Shown here piece by piece: positions 63,195-64,000 of a stretch of DNA of 64,000 nucleotides; positions within the stretch are counted from its first letter, which is position 1; each line of letters opens with the position of its first letter. The stretch comes from Diploptera punctata. Lineage: Eukaryota; Arthropoda; Insecta; Blattodea; Blaberidae. A program made the position numbers and the translations under genes. The notes beneath the pieces are model-generated. The model was not told the DNA's origin and searched no databases. It worked only from the letters and a program-made list of their open reading frames with translations. Where the stretch lies: assembly GCA_030220185.1 (NCBI GenBank), contig JASPKZ010003438.1:124001-188000 (forward strand), in the 5' to 3' direction.

Positions 63195-63535
63195 TATTAC
63201 TCACCAGCAATCTGGTAGCTTTGTGAGCTGACCCCTTGGATGTTAGTTTTCTGCGCCAAATGTTTTAGTGATTTTCTAGGAATTACTTCTAATTGCACCC
63301 GAATATCCTCAAGAATCTCTACTGTTAAAATGTGCCTTTCACACTTCTTCGATATGTCACAAACTAAACCTCTCGTATGCCATTTTTTCATTAAGGCACG
63401 ATTTTGTAGGAATCATACAGTCAGGATATTTTTGAGAAAATCTCCGAACGTGCCTTCTATGGTTATTTCTCAATAAGTAACATTTCACCAAATAAATCCA
63501 CTGTTCAACCGTATACCTAATTTTCGATTACTTTC
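63195..63535 (-). pseudogene. DUF4817/HTH transposon protein, frameshifted
   Basis: YTVEQWIYLVKCYLLRNNHR, RHVRRFSQKYPDCMIPTKS (63520-63405), then in another frame KKWHTRGLVCDISKKCERHI, VEILEDIRVQLEVIPRKSLK, HLAQKTNIQ. This is the N-terminal DNA-binding layout (DUF4817 followed by a P--KS HTH) of common insect mariner-like transposon proteins. The catalytic part is missing and one frameshift lies near 63405. Confidence 0.65.
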
Positions 63536-64000
63536 TTATGTAATACATGACAACAAGCGACATGCGTCCCACTACAACACAGTGAAGCAACTAACCGCTG
63601 GGATGTTGTGTACAACTTGTCTCCCACGCTGTGGTCATACTGCTCAATGGCAGCAGCAGAATGATGCGAGGTTTCCTCTCAAAATGGATTCTCTGTACTA
63701 TCCAACACAGCAGAACATTGACTTGCTTCATTTGTTGATGATTTACAAGCGAATACCATGTCATCCAATGTACACTTGCTTCACCTCAGTCTGTGGTGTC
63801 GAGGAGTGCAGTGCAATTAACCTAAGTAAGCTGGATAAATGTTCCATTTGCTATTTGTCCCTGGCTATTCATTGTTAGTATCTATATCCGTGCAGCACAG
63901 CAACTGTGCTGCTATGCTATGACAGGAGTTAAACTTTCTGCTGTGTCGTATAATACAGAATGTGAACGTAAATCAACAGTAAAGCATACGTTATCCTACA
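63536..64000. other. Window end, no firm features
   Basis: A 98-codon plus-strand open frame (63582-63878) has no recognisable domain and is probably chance. GC content is somewhat higher than average here. Confidence 0.35.

Noticed and set aside
63582..63878. 98-codon ORF with several Cys residues
   Set aside because: No recognisable domain, splice sites or codon pattern; likely chance in slightly GC-richer DNA.

Overview
This is a gene-poor, AT-rich, intron-like stretch of an animal genome. It is most probably from an insect, and the mix of Penelope-like elements, LINEs and tRNA-derived SINEs together with an insect-type SLC7 gene makes a cockroach or termite (Blattodea) a reasonable guess. 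The clade is inferred and was not checked. There are no bacterial-style operons. Host coding sequence is a small fraction of the window.

Host genes. The only clearly recognisable host gene is on the minus strand: four consecutive, correctly phased exons (18052-17893, 15680-15458, 9290-9175, 5610-5485) encode the first 208 residues of an SLC7 / LAT-type amino acid transporter light subunit. Its 3' half lies beyond the left edge. A second minus-strand gene is represented by what looks like its last coding exon (38796-38699), a Pro/Gln/Tyr-rich C-terminus with a good splice acceptor; its identity is unknown. A short acidic ORF at 48354 may be a first exon but is weak.

Mobile DNA. Almost everything else is transposon. 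The dominant class is Penelope-like elements (PLEs): 5'-truncated copies encoding the end of the reverse transcriptase ([11 protein letters not shown][VI]DD) and the GIY-YIG endonuclease, plus about twenty short fold-back (head-to-head) derivatives of the PLE 3' end. Many carry readable 8-15 bp target-site duplications. There are also 3' ends of several non-LTR retrotransposons (thumb and RNase H C-termini), five SINE-like families with tRNA-like parts, two mariner elements, a DUF4817/HTH transposase remnant, a DNA transposon with 32-bp terminal inverted repeats around 2157-5360, and several unclassified dispersed repeats.

What is most interesting. Nearly every PLE 3' end carries a hammerhead ribozyme motif (CUGANGA, stem II, GAAA, then a short self-complementary stem III of differing sequence, then stem I). 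The stem III palindrome changes from family to family yet stays a palindrome. One family replaces the core C3-G8 pair by U3-A8. In one copy the GIY-YIG stop codon lies inside stem III. Downstream of each ribozyme is a second covarying stem (AUGAGG/CCUCAU, UUGAGG/CCUCAA, AAGAGG/CCUCUU). The fold-back elements keep the 3' tail on one side only, point to a snap-back event during insertion, nest in one another, and in one place two were inserted at exactly the same 12-bp target.
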